From Mauremys mutica (taxonomy: Eukaryota > Chordata > Testudines > Geoemydidae): a DNA stretch of 64,000 bases. The notes below the pieces were generated by a model. That model was given only the letters and a program-made list of their open reading frames with translations. It did not search any database and was not told the DNA's origin. The stretch spans positions 47,123,563 through 47,187,562 of the forward strand of contig NC_059080.1 in NCBI RefSeq assembly GCF_020497125.1, in the 5' to 3' direction. The position numbers and the translations under genes were made by a program. Of the stretch, positions 22,338 through 33,353 are shown piece by piece (position 1 is the stretch's first letter; each line of letters starts with the position of its first letter).

Positions 22338-22869
22338 CACAAAGCATGCCCCATCTGTCTCTGGCAGGATTCCAGACAAAATGAACCATTAGTCTGTTCC
22401 CCTAAGGCAATTGTAACAGAGCCTAGGCAGGGACAGTGGGCATTGCCAGAGCGATATTATTAATTATTATTATTATACTATAACCCCACATGCCATCTTG
22501 CATTGTCCTTTGCATAGCTTGCAGCTGTTCACGTTTTGCAAAGGACCGGCAGAGAACAGGAGGATCCTCCCAGCAAGCAATCACTTTCAGTAGGCCAGTG
22601 TTCAGACTTCATCTACGGTTAAATGCTGGACGGAGAAGGAGCCTATTATTAATCCAAGGATGGTTCATCTTCCAGAGAAGTGAAATCCAGCAAGTCAGGC
22701 AGGAATTTAGGTTCATAACTTCCATTGTCTGGGCTTTTGTCCTTGGAGCAAATGTTATGACACTGCAATTCAACATGCCACCACTAGATGGAAGTAGCCA
22801 GCAATGCACAGTTGCCAGAAAAGAAGTCAGGCTCTGCAGAGTAAGGGCTCTGCTGCTTTGAGTCACACA

Positions 22870-24449
22870 GGGTATGTCTACGCTGCATTGTAAACCCAGA
22901 TCTGTGGGACCTGGGCTTGCGTACTCAGTGGTTCCAAGCTTGCGAGCATCCACACTGCATTGTAAACCTGGGTTTGCAATTGCTGGCCCTGGGTCTCACA
23001 GCCATGCTAACTAACCTGCCCATACTGCACGGCACAGACCTTCTGACTCTAATCTGCAACTCTGTAGCTTGAGCGGTGTCCATACTGTTAATGACAGGAC
23101 TTGGACCCAAGCCACAGTGGGACTCAGGCTCTGACCCACCCTCCCTAGTTTTTTCTCCCATTAAATGTTTAAAATAAATCTTCACGGGAGAAATTCAAAA
23201 CAAAATGAAAAATTTGTATCAGTTCAGATTTCATTTTTGTTTCAATTCAAGTAAAAGTTTGTTTTGCTTTGAACTGACATTTTTGTTTTGATTTTCAAAA
23301 AACAAAACATTTCAAAATGTCAGATTTTTTATTTTTTCCCTTTTTTTCTTCCTTTTTTCCTTCTTCCATTTGTTTTCAATGAACTTTTATGGGAAATTTC
23401 TAAATGAAACTGAATTTTGTTTGTTTATTTTGCGGTTTTTCCCTTTCTGGCTCTCTTTTCCTTTTTTGCCACTGAATGCAATGGACTGGACCAAGTCTAG
23501 GGTTTTCTAAAAACAATTCTTTTTCTTTTTTTAATTTTTCCTTTTACAGCTCAGTAACTTTCCAAAGCTTCTCCACCTTTGCAAAAGCAACAGAATGCAA
23601 ATAGGGAACATTGAAAAAAGACAAAGAATGTTTAAAAAAGCTTTAATATCATTCATTCTGTTGCCTGAAGTGACCAAAAAGTAAGAGAGAGAGAGAGAGA
23701 GAAAGAGAGGGGAACAAATACAAAATTTCCAAAAAAGTTGGCTTTTGAAAAAAATGAAAAAAAATGACAATTTCAATTTAAACTGAAACAATTTTTTAAA
23801 AATTGTGTTATATTTTGAAATTCCTCTTTGAAAATGTAATTGAAAAAAACGTTTTCCTATGGAAAAAAGCCAGACTTTACAAAAACCCATTTTTTGGCAG
23901 GAGAATTTGTTGAAAATGTTTGACTCTGTCTGTGGGTAGTGAACCTCAGACAGTGAGGAACCATGCCTGCTGGCACGGCCATGTCTGTAACCCACATCCC
24001 TGCAATATTAGAAACACAGTGAGAGCTATTGGCTGGGATCTTGGTCTATAGAACAGAAAGAGTTTACAAATGTAAGTGTGTCAGCCTTTTCCATATCCCG
24101 CTCTTATGAAGAGCTAAACAGTGAAGAGTTAGTGAGTGTTACAACACTTGTTAGGAGAGAAACTGAACTCACCTGCTGAGATGCCACTGAAAGCTCAGAC
24201 CTTACAGTAATCCAAATATTTCTGAGGTTTTGTATTAGGGATGGGGACCATACAAAGGAAGGATTGTGTAGGGTGTGAGCCAGAAAGATAGATTCAGTTC
24301 CACATCAGCATTATTATGAGACCCAAGTTCAACAATTATAAACCCAGGTTTGCAATGCAGTGTGGATGCTCAAATGTGGGCTTAGAAACATGGAGTCTAT
24401 GAGCACGAGTCCCACAGAGCCAGGTTTACAAGTCTGTGCAGACATACCC
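22870..24449. mobile_element. Palindromic Harbinger-type element split by AT-rich DNA
   Basis: The left end GGGTATGTCTACGCTGCA and right end GGGTATGTCTGCACAGAC (in reverse) match the Harbinger terminal motif. The subterminal block 'gagcatccacactgcattg' (22944 onward) recurs in reverse near 24340-24370, so the two halves mirror each other. Between about 23180 and 24310 lies AT-rich DNA with 'aaacatttcaaaatg'-type units and a (GA)n run near 23690, either a second insertion or expanded spacer. Confidence 0.55.
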
Positions 24450-24525
24450 TTAGTCTCTCTGGGCCTACCTCACAGGGGTGTGAAGGTACATACATTAAAG
24501 CTCGTGAGATCCACAGACACTAAGG

Positions 24526-24838
24526 CAGGGATCAGCAACCTTCGGCACATAGCTCGCCAGGGTGCTTACCCTGGCGGGCTGGGCAGGTTTGTTTATCTGC
24601 CGTGCCCGCAGGTTCGGCAGATCGCGGCTCCCACTGGCCAATGGGGGCTGTGGGAAGCAGCACAGGCTGAGGGATGTGCTGGCCGCCACTTCCCGCTGCC
24701 CCCATTGGCCTGGAGCGGCGAACTGCGGCCAGTGGGAGCAGTGATCGGCCGAACCTGTGGATGTGGCAGGTAAACAAACAGCCCAGCCTCCAGGGTGCTT
24801 ACCCTGGTGAGCCGCGTCCCAAAGGTTGCTGATCCCTG
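24526..24838. mobile_element. hAT miniature element with long inverted repeats (313 bp)
   Basis: The ends start CAGGGATCAGCAACCTT and CAGGGATCAGCAACCTTTGG (in reverse), and the mirror continues through 'gccagggtgcttaccctgg'. The flanking 8-mers are cactaagg and tgctaaga; the three differences are all transitions. The short ORFs on both strands are by-products of the palindrome. Confidence 0.75.
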
Positions 24839-25606
24839 TGCTAAGATAACGGGGAGAGATGAGGTATATAAAATAGATACAGGATTTGAGTGACACAGAA
24901 ATAGAAAAAACTCCAAAGGTGTGGCCCAGACCAGCCTTCAAAGGTCGGGATGCAGATCTCAGCACACAAGTGGCCTCAGCATAGAGCTGAGTGGACAGTT
25001 TCTGGTGAAACACTTATTTTGTTGGCAAATCCTAATTCATTGAAACCATGGGAGAATGTTGGTTCTGATGAAACTTTCATGGGAAAGTTTCTTGGGTCCA
25101 GGATGAAATTTCTGAGAGAGAGAGTGTGTGTCCAGGGATCAGAATAAAGAATTTGGGATGTGGGGAGTTTGGCTGTTTTATCTGTGTGCTGGCCCTGCTG
25201 TGACTGTAAATTTTGTTTCTGGTTTGAAGTTTTGTTTCATAAATGTGAGGTGAGAGCCCGGTGGTTCGGGCATTGAGCTGGGATGTGGAAGACACAGGCT
25301 CAAGTCCTGGGTCTCCCTGATTCACAGAGGGGATAGCTTGTGATTTGGTGACACATTTGGAAAAGTCTGTTTCACCCCACCTTGGAACAGAAACAACTGT
25401 TGAACCTCATCATTTCTCATGAAATGGAAATCTTGTTTCCTGACCAGCCCAACATAGACAGTTAGTTTGGGAGGGTAGAGTGAGGCTGGAATGCAGCTGG
25501 GTCCACTATGTTAGATAATGTTTCACAAGCCTACTGCCCTTCTGTAAGGAGGTGGCTGGGAATGCCGTAAAGCCTCACAGCTCGTTGGTAAATAACCTCT
25601 AGAATG
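24839..25606. other. Unassigned; contains a tRNA-like SINE fragment
   Basis: At about 25245-25325, 'gagagcccggtggttcgggcattgagctggg...caggctcaagtcctgggtct' has tRNA-like A and B box text with mirror features. It is probably an old SINE or palindromic repeat. Nothing else was recognised. Confidence 0.4.
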
Positions 25607-26325
25607 TGTGATAGACCCAGGCCAGTTGGGTACAGCAGAATAGCAGAAACCAGATATACTGGCCACTGGATTAACAGTTTTCTGTTCCCTGACTGACCAG
25701 AGCAGGGGCTGCTCCAGGCTAATGAGAACACCTGACTCTAATTAACCTGCAAAGAGTCAGGTGAGGCCATTAAGTTAATGTGACCACCTGACTCTAATTA
25801 AGGCCCTGCTGATACTATAAAAAGGGCTCACTCCAGTCAGGCAGAGGAGAGCCAGGGAGCCAGAGGAGAGGAAGTGCGGCTGAAGGGCTGGTTACTGAAG
25901 ACACCCTCAAACCATCGATAAGGGAGCCCTAAGGTAAGGGTGAAGAAGGAGATCTGTGGGGAAGTGGCCCAGGGAAATGTAGCAACTCTGGCAGTGAAAG
26001 GTTGGCTGCCAACAGCTGCTACCATTAGGGTCCCTGGGCCGGAACCCGGAGTAGAGGGCGGGCCTGGGTTGCCCCCAACCCACCACTACAGGAACATCTC
26101 CTGGGAGGGGAAGTCAGGTCCCTGTCAGGACAGGAGGCTAAACAGAGACTGTGGGAGTTCTCTCACTAACCTCCTTGCTGGCCTATGATGAAAAGGGCTC
26201 AGTAGACTGTAACCCTGGCCCTAGAGAGAGAAGGGCTACGTGGAGGGTCACAGTGAGCCACTGAGGCTAGCATAAACCGCCTAGAAGCGCAGGACCCACG
26301 GGAGCAAGGTCAGAGCTCCGCCACA
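25607..26325 (+). mobile_element. Solo LTR (719 bp), 4-bp target duplication
   Basis: Termini are TGTGATAG...GCCACA, flanked by AATG on both sides (25603-25606 and 26326-26329). A TATA box (CTATAAAAAGG) is at about 25816. Two 'acctgactctaattaa' units (near 25730 and 25785) precede it. A 4-bp duplication is the usual size for ERV1-like (gammaretrovirus-related) insertions. No internal region follows. Confidence 0.75.
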
Positions 26326-26557
26326 AATGTTACTACCATCTCAGCGTCATGCGCTAAGGAAGGCCTGTGTGAAGCTTTAACTCTCCATTCCCTGCCCCCT
26401 GTGCTGCTTCGTGCCATTGTATCAATGTCTCGGAAACACTTGAGGCTGCTTTTTCATAAAATGCATGTTATTGAAACCCGAGGAATGGGACTGCTCGGGG
26501 CTCGACTCTTTGCTTGCCTGTTGATCCTGCTTTATCTTAACACCCAAAATGGGGTGA

Positions 26558-27349
26558 TGTCACACCCCAATGGCTCCCTTCCTCAGGGCAGATTTCAGTT
26601 ACCAGTCTTCCTGAGGCATCAGGTGATCAGGCTGAGGCCGCAGGATCATTAGGAGAGGAGATGACGGAGCACACCAAGTGACTGAGTTTTAAGCTTTATT
26701 AATACAAAATTAAAATAGCAGCAGAGAGTGCTGAGGGTTCCTCACCTCATTCAGAGGAAGGAAGAAAGCATTAGTGCCCCAAGCCCTAACCCGCTTTCAT
26801 ACTCACACACGCACTACCCGGGGCTGGCCAAGCCTGGGTGTAACGTATGAAGAAGGGAGGAAAGAGGTGGATGGGAGTTCTGTCCTGTGCATAGGTCGTC
26901 TGGGGTCCATTGTTGATCTCCGATTTGCTTCAGCTCTCAGGAGGGTTTTAAGTCCTGGGGTCTTTTCGGGGTGTTTCGTTCAGGGACCTCTGACCCCCGT
27001 GCTCTTTGTACCAGTTCAAACCGGCTTTCTGTGGCCTCCTCAGTGTTCCCAAAACACACCAGCTTCAGGGACGTGAGATGGTTGTTTTTAGTCTGTTCGA
27101 GTGCAGTGACCTTGGACTGGAGCCGGCATCTTATCTTCGGGCTGAGCTGAGTTATTGCGTTAACTCGTTCTCTTCTCCCTTCCTCCCTCTTCGGCCTCTC
27201 ACAACCTGCAAAGGAATCTTCCACTCCACACTCACACCTTTAACCCTTTAACCCTTCCCAAAATGCCTTGTGATGCTTGTAACAGAGATAGCAACATACA
27301 ATGCTGATGTGCCTCCCCAGGAGACACCTGGGGTCATTGGGGTGTGACA
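26558..27349 (-). mobile_element. Solo LTR (792 bp), 4-bp target duplication
   Basis: The element runs TGTCACACCCCAATG...CATTGGGGTGTGACA, so its termini form a 15-bp perfect inverted repeat. GTGA flanks both ends (26554-26557 and 27350-27353). An AATAAA signal reads on the minus strand ('agctttattaat', about 26695), which sets the orientation. No protein-coding interior is present. Confidence 0.7.
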
Positions 27350-27916
27350 GTGACCCCTGGACAAATGGGTCCACTTTGGGTCCATCTCTAATCTCAATGC
27401 CTGAAGGCTGGCGTGATTGGGGTCTGGTCTCTCAGACACGGGGGTGAAAAGGAGGCATTCTATACTGGACCATATCTTCAGCTGCTGTAAATTAGTGACT
27501 TCCATGGAACTATGCTGATTTACACCACTTAGGATCTGGTCCACTGTATGTGCCTCCCCTGTGCATCAAGGAAAGAAGGAACTCTTGAGCCCGTAGCAGC
27601 CTGTGACTCTTATGCATTATTTACTGGAGTTCGTAAGGAGCCATTGCACAGTGCCATAGCAGGTTAATAATATGGAAACTTTTACCTAGGAAGTTAGAAT
27701 AACAGCACAGCTCAATTCAATTGAAAGACAACATATTGTGGGAGCCAGCAGGTCACACAAAAGGCCACTTAACCTTTTGCCTCAGTTGATCTCATAGAAA
27801 TTCTTCGATAAATCACGTGTGAAATGAGTTTCCTGGTCCTCAGTGTAATCCCCAGTGAGTATAGACCACAATGCCACTCAATTTAACTTGGCTGGCATTT
27901 TCTCTTAGAGAGAGAT
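27350..27916. other. Unassigned spacer
   Basis: The text at 27460-27545 ('ctgatttacaccacttaggatctggtcc') looks like the old amniote repeat noted near 14515. The rest is unassigned. Confidence 0.4.
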
Positions 27917-28628
27917 TCAGGATCTAATTTACCTCGATTTCAGTAAGGCATTTGATACGGTTCCACATGGGGAATTATTAGTTAAATTGGAAAAGATGGG
28001 GATCAATATGAAAATTGAAAGGTGGATAAGGAAAGGGGAGACAACAACGGGTCAAACTGAAAGGTGAACTGTCAGGCTGGAAGGAGGTTACTAGTGGAGT
28101 TCCTCAGGGATCGGTTTTGGGACCAATCTTTTTTAAACTTTTTATTACTGATCTTGGCACAAAAAGTGGGAATGTGCTAATAAAGTTTGCGGATGACACA
28201 AAGCTGGGAGGTATTGCCAATACAGAGAAGGAACGGGATATCATACAGGAAGATCTGGATGACCTTGTAAACTGGAGTAATAGTAATAGGATGAAATTTA
28301 ATAGTGAAAAATGCAAGGTCATGCATTTAGGGATCAATAACAAGAATTATTTTTATAAGCAGTTCACAGTAACAGAGGAGAAGAACCTTGGAGTATTGTT
28401 TGATCACAGGATGACTATGAGCCACCAATGTGATATGGCTGTGAAAAAAACTAATGCGGTCTTGGGATGCATCAGGGGAGGTATTTCCAGTAGAGATAAG
28501 GAGGTGTTAGCACTGTTACACAACGCACTGGTGAGACCTCATCTGGAATATTGTGTGCAGTTCTGGTCTCCCATGTTTAAGAAGGATGAATTCAAACTGG
28601 AACAGGTACAGAGAAAGGCTACTAGCCC
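27917..28628 (+). mobile_element. CR1 LINE fragment with RT coding remnants
   Basis: The translation carries CR1 RT motifs: 'YLDFSKAFDTV'-like text near 27928, then a GVPQGSVLGPI-like region (28095-28130), and FADDTKLGG (28187 on) in a 196-codon open stretch (28117-28707). A frameshift near 28040-28120 separates the blocks. The 3' part is cut off just before a hAT insertion. Confidence 0.8.
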
Positions 28629-28640
28629 CTGCCCATGTCC

Positions 28641-28764
28641 TAGGGTTGCCAATTTTGGTTGGAATGTATTCCTGGAGATTTTATCACATAACAAAATCTT
28701 TAATTAAAGATTAAGCTTTAATTCCTGGACACTCCAGGCCAATCTTGCAGGGTTGGCAACTCTA
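28641..28764. mobile_element. hAT miniature element (124 bp)
   Basis: The ends TAGGGTTGCCAATTTTGG and TAGAGTTGCCAACCCTG (in reverse) are inverted repeats. The flanking 8-mers are ccatgtcc and ccatgatc (6/8). Confidence 0.6.
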
Positions 28765-28772
28765 CCATGATC

Positions 28773-29404
28773 CCACCCCCTGGGACTCTCTCTCATGGCA
28801 GATGGAGTGACCCAGGCTCCCCACAACTGCCCGCACAGCTCTCCCAAACGTGGCTCCAGCTGGTGGGTGGGGCCTCGGAGCTGCAGCCTGGCCGTGATAA
28901 GTGCCGCATGGACAGATGTGGAGAGCTATGGAGGACCCTCAACCTGCCTGCAGTGCGGGAGGCCCACTGAGAGCAGCTTCCAGCCCATGTCCCCTTCCCC
29001 CAGGACCCCACCCAGTGCAGCTGGAGGGTCCATGGCTCCCCACAGCTGCTCGCATGGCTCTTACCATGGCTGAGCTGCAGCTCTGAGGCCCCCCCACTGC
29101 TGGAGCTGGGTCGGGGAGAGACACGCTGGCAGCTGTGGTGAGCTGGTGGGGACCCTCCATTTTCAACTGCCCTGAGCCAGGCGGGGAGCCTGGGGGATGG
29201 GAGCACAGGCTGAGGCTGCTTTCAAACCACAGGCAGGTGGAGGGTCCACACGACTCCCATAACTGCCCGGATTCCCTGGCTGGGCTCCATGCCAGCCTGG
29301 CTGGGGGGTGGGGCCTCAGGCCAGGCCCATCCGCTTTTAAAAAGTGGGAAGGCTATGGCCCCTCATGTCTCCCACACACACACCCAGTTCTGGTGCCACT
29401 GGGG
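28773..29404. repeat. GC-rich unclassified repeat
   Basis: Blocks such as 'ctccccacaactgcccgcac', 'ctccccacagctgctcgcat' and 'cgactcccataactgcccgg' recur, so the stretch is internally repetitive. The open frames here look like composition artefacts. Confidence 0.45.
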
Positions 29405-29852
29405 CATACAGAGCATGGGGCTGCATCCCTGACCATCTTGGCTAATAGCCACTGATGGACCTATCTTCCCTGAACTTATCTAATTCTTTTTTTAACCTGG
29501 TTATACATTTGGCCTCTACAGCTCTCCTTTGCAATGAGTTCCACAGGTTGATTACACATAGTGTAAAGAAATACTTCCTTTTTGTTTTAAACCTGCTGCC
29601 TATTAATTTAATTGGGTGACCCTAGATCCTTAGTTATGTGAAGGGGTAAATAACTGCTTTACTCATTTTTTCCAGACCACTCATGATTTTATAGACCTCT
29701 ATCATATCCCCCCCAGTCTCTTTTCCTTCCTCATGTGGAAGCTGTTCAATACCCCTAATCATTTTTGTTGCCATTCTCTGTACCATTTCCAAATCCAATA
29801 TATTTTCTTGAGATCGGGCAACCAGAACTGCATGCAGTATTCAAGGTGTGAA

Positions 29853-30597
29853 TGTGACGGGATCCCCAGGGTACAATCTGGAATTGGGGTCTTGCTGTGC
29901 CCCCTTAACTCTCCAGGCTGGGCTTTCTCTCCCTAGTGACAAGCAGTGAACACAGAGAAAGGCACCAGCAAATCTCCTGAGCCCCGAGCCTTGCGCTTCT
30001 GGAATTACCGTCTTGCCCTGGTCAGAAGCCTGACCAGTGTAAGTTTATTATCCAGTTTGCCTTTCCCTCAGTGTGAAGGGGGTACACTATACCTTTGTAA
30101 ACTGAACTGATATTTCCCAAGCACCTCAAATAAAATGCACTGTTTTAGGTAAAATATAAAACAGATTTATTAACTACAGAATGATAGATTTTGAATGATT
30201 ATAAGTGGTAGGCACAAAAGGGCAGACCAAAGAAAATAAAAGGTAAGCGCACAGTCTAAATCTTAAACCTTATTACAGTAGGCAGAGGCGGATTAAGGTT
30301 TCCTGGGGTTGTGGTCCAGAGCAAATGGGGGGGTCCCTCCCCAGCCCTTCTGCCTGTGATACCACCTCCATTCTGCCCCTTCCACCTGTGGCCCCGCCCA
30401 GAGCTCCACCCCTTTCTGCCCCTTCCCTGGATCCCTGCTCCTGTTCCACCCAGGGTAGCCCCTCTGCATACCACAATCTTTTTGTCTAAGACCGGAGAAA
30501 CTCTGTCCCCATGCCATGGCCCCAGGGCCACAGCAGGGAGTGAAAGCTCCTCCAGTCCCAGGACCACAGCGGTTGTCCGGGTATTGGGGCTTCCCCT

Positions 30598-30644
<47 letters not shown>

Positions 30645-31542
30645 CTGTGGGTGAACAGAGTCGGGGCGCTGGAGCTTCTCCTGCCCTGCTCACCTGGCGC
30701 ATCTGCCGAAGAGAGGGGTCAGGCGCAGGGGCTTTCCCTGCCACCCTGCGGCTTCTGCATGGACAGGATTGAGGCACTGGGGGCTTCCTCTGCCAGGGAA
30801 GGGGGCAGTGGGCCTCTGGGTGGGGTTCCCCTACCCCATGTCTTTTGCCGGGGACAGGGTCGCGGGGTGCAGTTGGCCGTGGCCCCATGGCCACTGAGAC
30901 TAGGCAGTATTTGGATCAAGCATTTCTCTCACCTCATTGGATGTTGCAGGTAGGTTAGCGTATTTAATACACAGGCTTCCCCTTTAAGCCTGAAACCAGT
31001 CTCCTCAGTTCAAGTCTTTGTCTTCCCATTGTTCTTGTTGTTTTCAGCGTAGGTGGGAGAGGAGAAAGGTAAAAGCATGGTACCATTGTCCCCTAATTTA
31101 TATCCTCAGTCCATGTGCATGGAAAACACTAGCCCAGACATTACCTGATGGTCTTTGCTGAGTCATACAATTGAGCAGTCCCCCATTGTGTGATGCTTGT
31201 GCAGCCCTCTTACCGAATTATAAATCCCTTGTTTACAATTTCCCTGCTGATGAATGGTCACTTAATACCTTCCTGGGAGTGGGTCACCTCCTTTGTTGTC
31301 ACTGGGGAACTAGCAATAGACTTTCAAACTTAAAACATATTTCAGTAACAACTATACCGCAAAATCTCAAAGCTTCATGCACACTAATGATATACATATT
31401 TGGACAGAACAATGGGTTTCAGCAGATCACGACCTTTCATATGATATCTTACATGGCATGCTTTGTATGAACTATATCATAATTATATGATGGCGTGAAT
31501 ATGGGAGTTCCAGGGTGCTGCTTTGAGATACAGAGTGCCACA
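29853..31542 (+). mobile_element. LTR-like insertion (1.69 kb) inside CR1
   Basis: The insert begins TGTGACGGGATCC and ends GAGTGCCACA, with TG...CA ends. The flanks gtgaa and gtggg match at 3 of 5 positions, so the boundary is tentative. AATAAA is at about 30127. At about 30283-30948 a further GC-rich unit ('cagaggcggattaagg...') with a (CA)n run (30600-30642) appears to be nested inside. Confidence 0.55.
30600..30642. repeat. (CA)n microsatellite
   Basis: This is an uninterrupted CA run of about 21 units. Confidence 0.95.
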
Positions 31543-31869
31543 GTGGGTGTCTAATGGTGTCTAAAATTCTGATAACTTTTTTGACTGCCACTGCACATTA
31601 AGCAGATGTTTTCAGAGAACTATCGAAGGTGACTCCAAGATCTCTTTCTTGAATGGTAATAGCTAATTTAGATTTTGTATGTATAGTTGGGATTATGTTT
31701 TCCAGTGTGCATTACCATGCATCGATTAACATTGAATTTCATCTGCCAGTTTTGTGAGATCCCTTTGTAACTCTTTGCAGTCAACTTTGAACTTAATCTT
31801 GAGTAATTTTGTATCATCTACAAATTTTGCCACCTCACCATTTACCCCTTTATCCAGATCATTTATGAA

Positions 31870-32467
31870 TAGGACCTTACCAAATTCACGGCCATGAAAA
31901 ATCATGAAATCTGGTCTCCTCCCATAATTTCATGGGGGAGACAAGGGTTTCTCAAACTGGGGGTCCTGACCCAAAAGGGAAATGCAGGAGAGGTCACAAG
32001 GTTATTTTAGGAGAGTCGCAGTATTACCACCCCTACTTTTGCTCTGCCTTCAAAGCTGGGCGGCAAGAGAGTGGCAGCTGCTGATTCAGGGCCTAGCTTG
32101 CAGGCAGCAGCACAGAAGTAAGGGTGCCAATACCACACCATGCCATTATTACTTCTGCGCTGCTGCTGTCGGTGGCTCTGCCATCAGAGCTGGGCTCCTG
32201 GCCAGCAGTTGCCGCTCTCCGGCTGCCTAGCTCTGAAGGCAGCGCTGCTGCCAGCAGCAGCGCAGAAGTAAGGGCAGCAGTATAGCAACCTCCCCCCCTC
32301 ATGATAACCTTGTGACTCCCACACACAGCTCCTTTTTGGGTCAGGACCCCTACAATTACAACACCATGAATTTCAGATTTAATAGCTGAAATCATGAAAT
32401 TTATGATTTTTTAAATCCTATGACCATGGAATTGACCAAAATGGACCATGGATTTGTTAGGCCCCTA
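31870..32467. mobile_element. hAT element (598 bp) with perfect 8-bp duplication
   Basis: The ends TAGGACCTTACCAAATTC and TAGGGGCCTAACAAATCC (in reverse) are inverted repeats. TTTATGAA flanks both sides exactly (31862-31869 and 32468-32475). The uninterrupted CR1 copy near 62085-62105 shows the empty site. The interior is repetitive ('gcagcagcgcagaagtaagg') and has no ORF of interest. Confidence 0.85.
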
Positions 32468-32655
32468 TTTATGAATATGTTGAACAGCCCAGGTCCCAGT
32501 ACAGGTCCATGGGGGACACCACGATTTACCTCTCTTCATTCTGAGAACTGACCATTTATTCCTACCCTTTGTTTCCTGTCTTTTAATCAGTTACTGATCC
32601 ATGAGAGGTCTTCTCCTCTTATCCCATGACTGCCTACTTTAATTAAGAGCCTTTG

Positions 32656-32838
32656 GTGAGGGTATGATGTTACATCCCATATTCTTCATAGAAATATGGG
32701 GGAAGACTAAGAGAGGCAGGCAGAGGAACACACAGGCTACTGAAGGGAGTGTGCAGTGTTCTAGCCGTGTCTTGGTGCTTGTTGGGGGTTTGTTTTGCTG
32801 TGAGTGGTGGTGTTTTGGGTTGGTTTGTGTTTCCCAGT
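32656..32838 (+). mobile_element. Possible CR1 5' UTR fragment
   Basis: 'agagaggcaggcagaggaacacacaggctactgaaggg' and the GT-rich run after it resemble a CR1 5' UTR of the subfamily whose ORF1 starts at 33354. If so, the LTR at 32839-33307 sits inside one CR1 copy. This is inference. Confidence 0.4.
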
Positions 32839-33307
32839 GTAGACGTGCGGACTCACCCCTGCGGCGCCTCCTGCTGGTTGTCCTCGGGAATTAGCTCTTT
32901 TTCCAGCCAGGAGCGCCCTCTGCAGGCCGGTGATCCGCCTGTCCTCTTGGCCCCCGTGTCCCTCCCTGGACCCCGGTGCCCTTTTAACTGGGGTGCTGCC
33001 CCCTGGCAGTAACCCACCAATCTGGGTCTCCCCTCCCTGGGGAACCCCCAACCCACTATCCCCACTTTGCCTCAGTTTTGGCTACTGCCCAGTCTCCGTC
33101 TAGCCCCCGTTCACTGGGGCAGACTGCAGTATCAGCCACTCGTCATAGGCAAAGGGGTTTGGACCTGCTGCCTTTGCCTACCCCTGGGCTGCCCTCTGCA
33201 ACCCCCAATACCTATTGGCCTTGTGCTAGGTCGCAGCCTGGGGCTTTCCAGGCTGGAGCTCCCCCGCTCCTCTGCCTTTCCCCAGCCCTGCTCCACTCAG
33301 GTACCCT
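32839..33307 (+). mobile_element. Truncated LTR, related to the solo LTR at 18659
   Basis: It shares with 18659-19110 the blocks 'gcgccctctgc', 'ccccggtgcccttt', 'ttcactggggcagactgcagt', 'ggtttggacctgctgcct' and 'cctttccccagccctgctccact' in the same order. It stops at 'aggtaccct', before the TATA region of its relative, and CR1 ORF1 DNA follows at once. Confidence 0.7.
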
Positions 33308-33353
33308 AGATACAGAGGCAGCAGTTGTAGTGACTCAAGCAGTGGAAGACACA

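Larger units (their letters stand above)
29405..32655 (-). mobile_element. CR1 LINE fragment opened by an LTR and a hAT element
   Basis: CR1 text in reverse occupies 29405-29852, 31543-31869 and 32468-32655. The order is the same as in the uninterrupted stretches of the copy at 59122-62262 ('tggctaatagccactgatggacc', 'gacctctatcatatcc', 'gcagatgttttcagag', 'tttgccacctcacc', 'tatgttgaacagc'). Inserted within it are an LTR (29853-31542) and a hAT element (31870-32467). Confidence 0.85.

Noticed and set aside
24495..25013. 172-codon minus-strand ORF and several overlapping ones
   Set aside because: They run through the palindromic hAT miniature element (24526-24838). A mirrored sequence gives similar frames on both strands.
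25245..25325. Functional tRNA gene
   Set aside because: Only A/B box-like text remains. The cloverleaf cannot be completed, and the element looks like an old SINE or palindromic repeat.
28793..29206. 137-codon minus-strand ORF in GC-rich DNA
   Set aside because: It is internally repetitive, Ser/Pro-rich and open in several frames. It is more likely a repeat than an exon.
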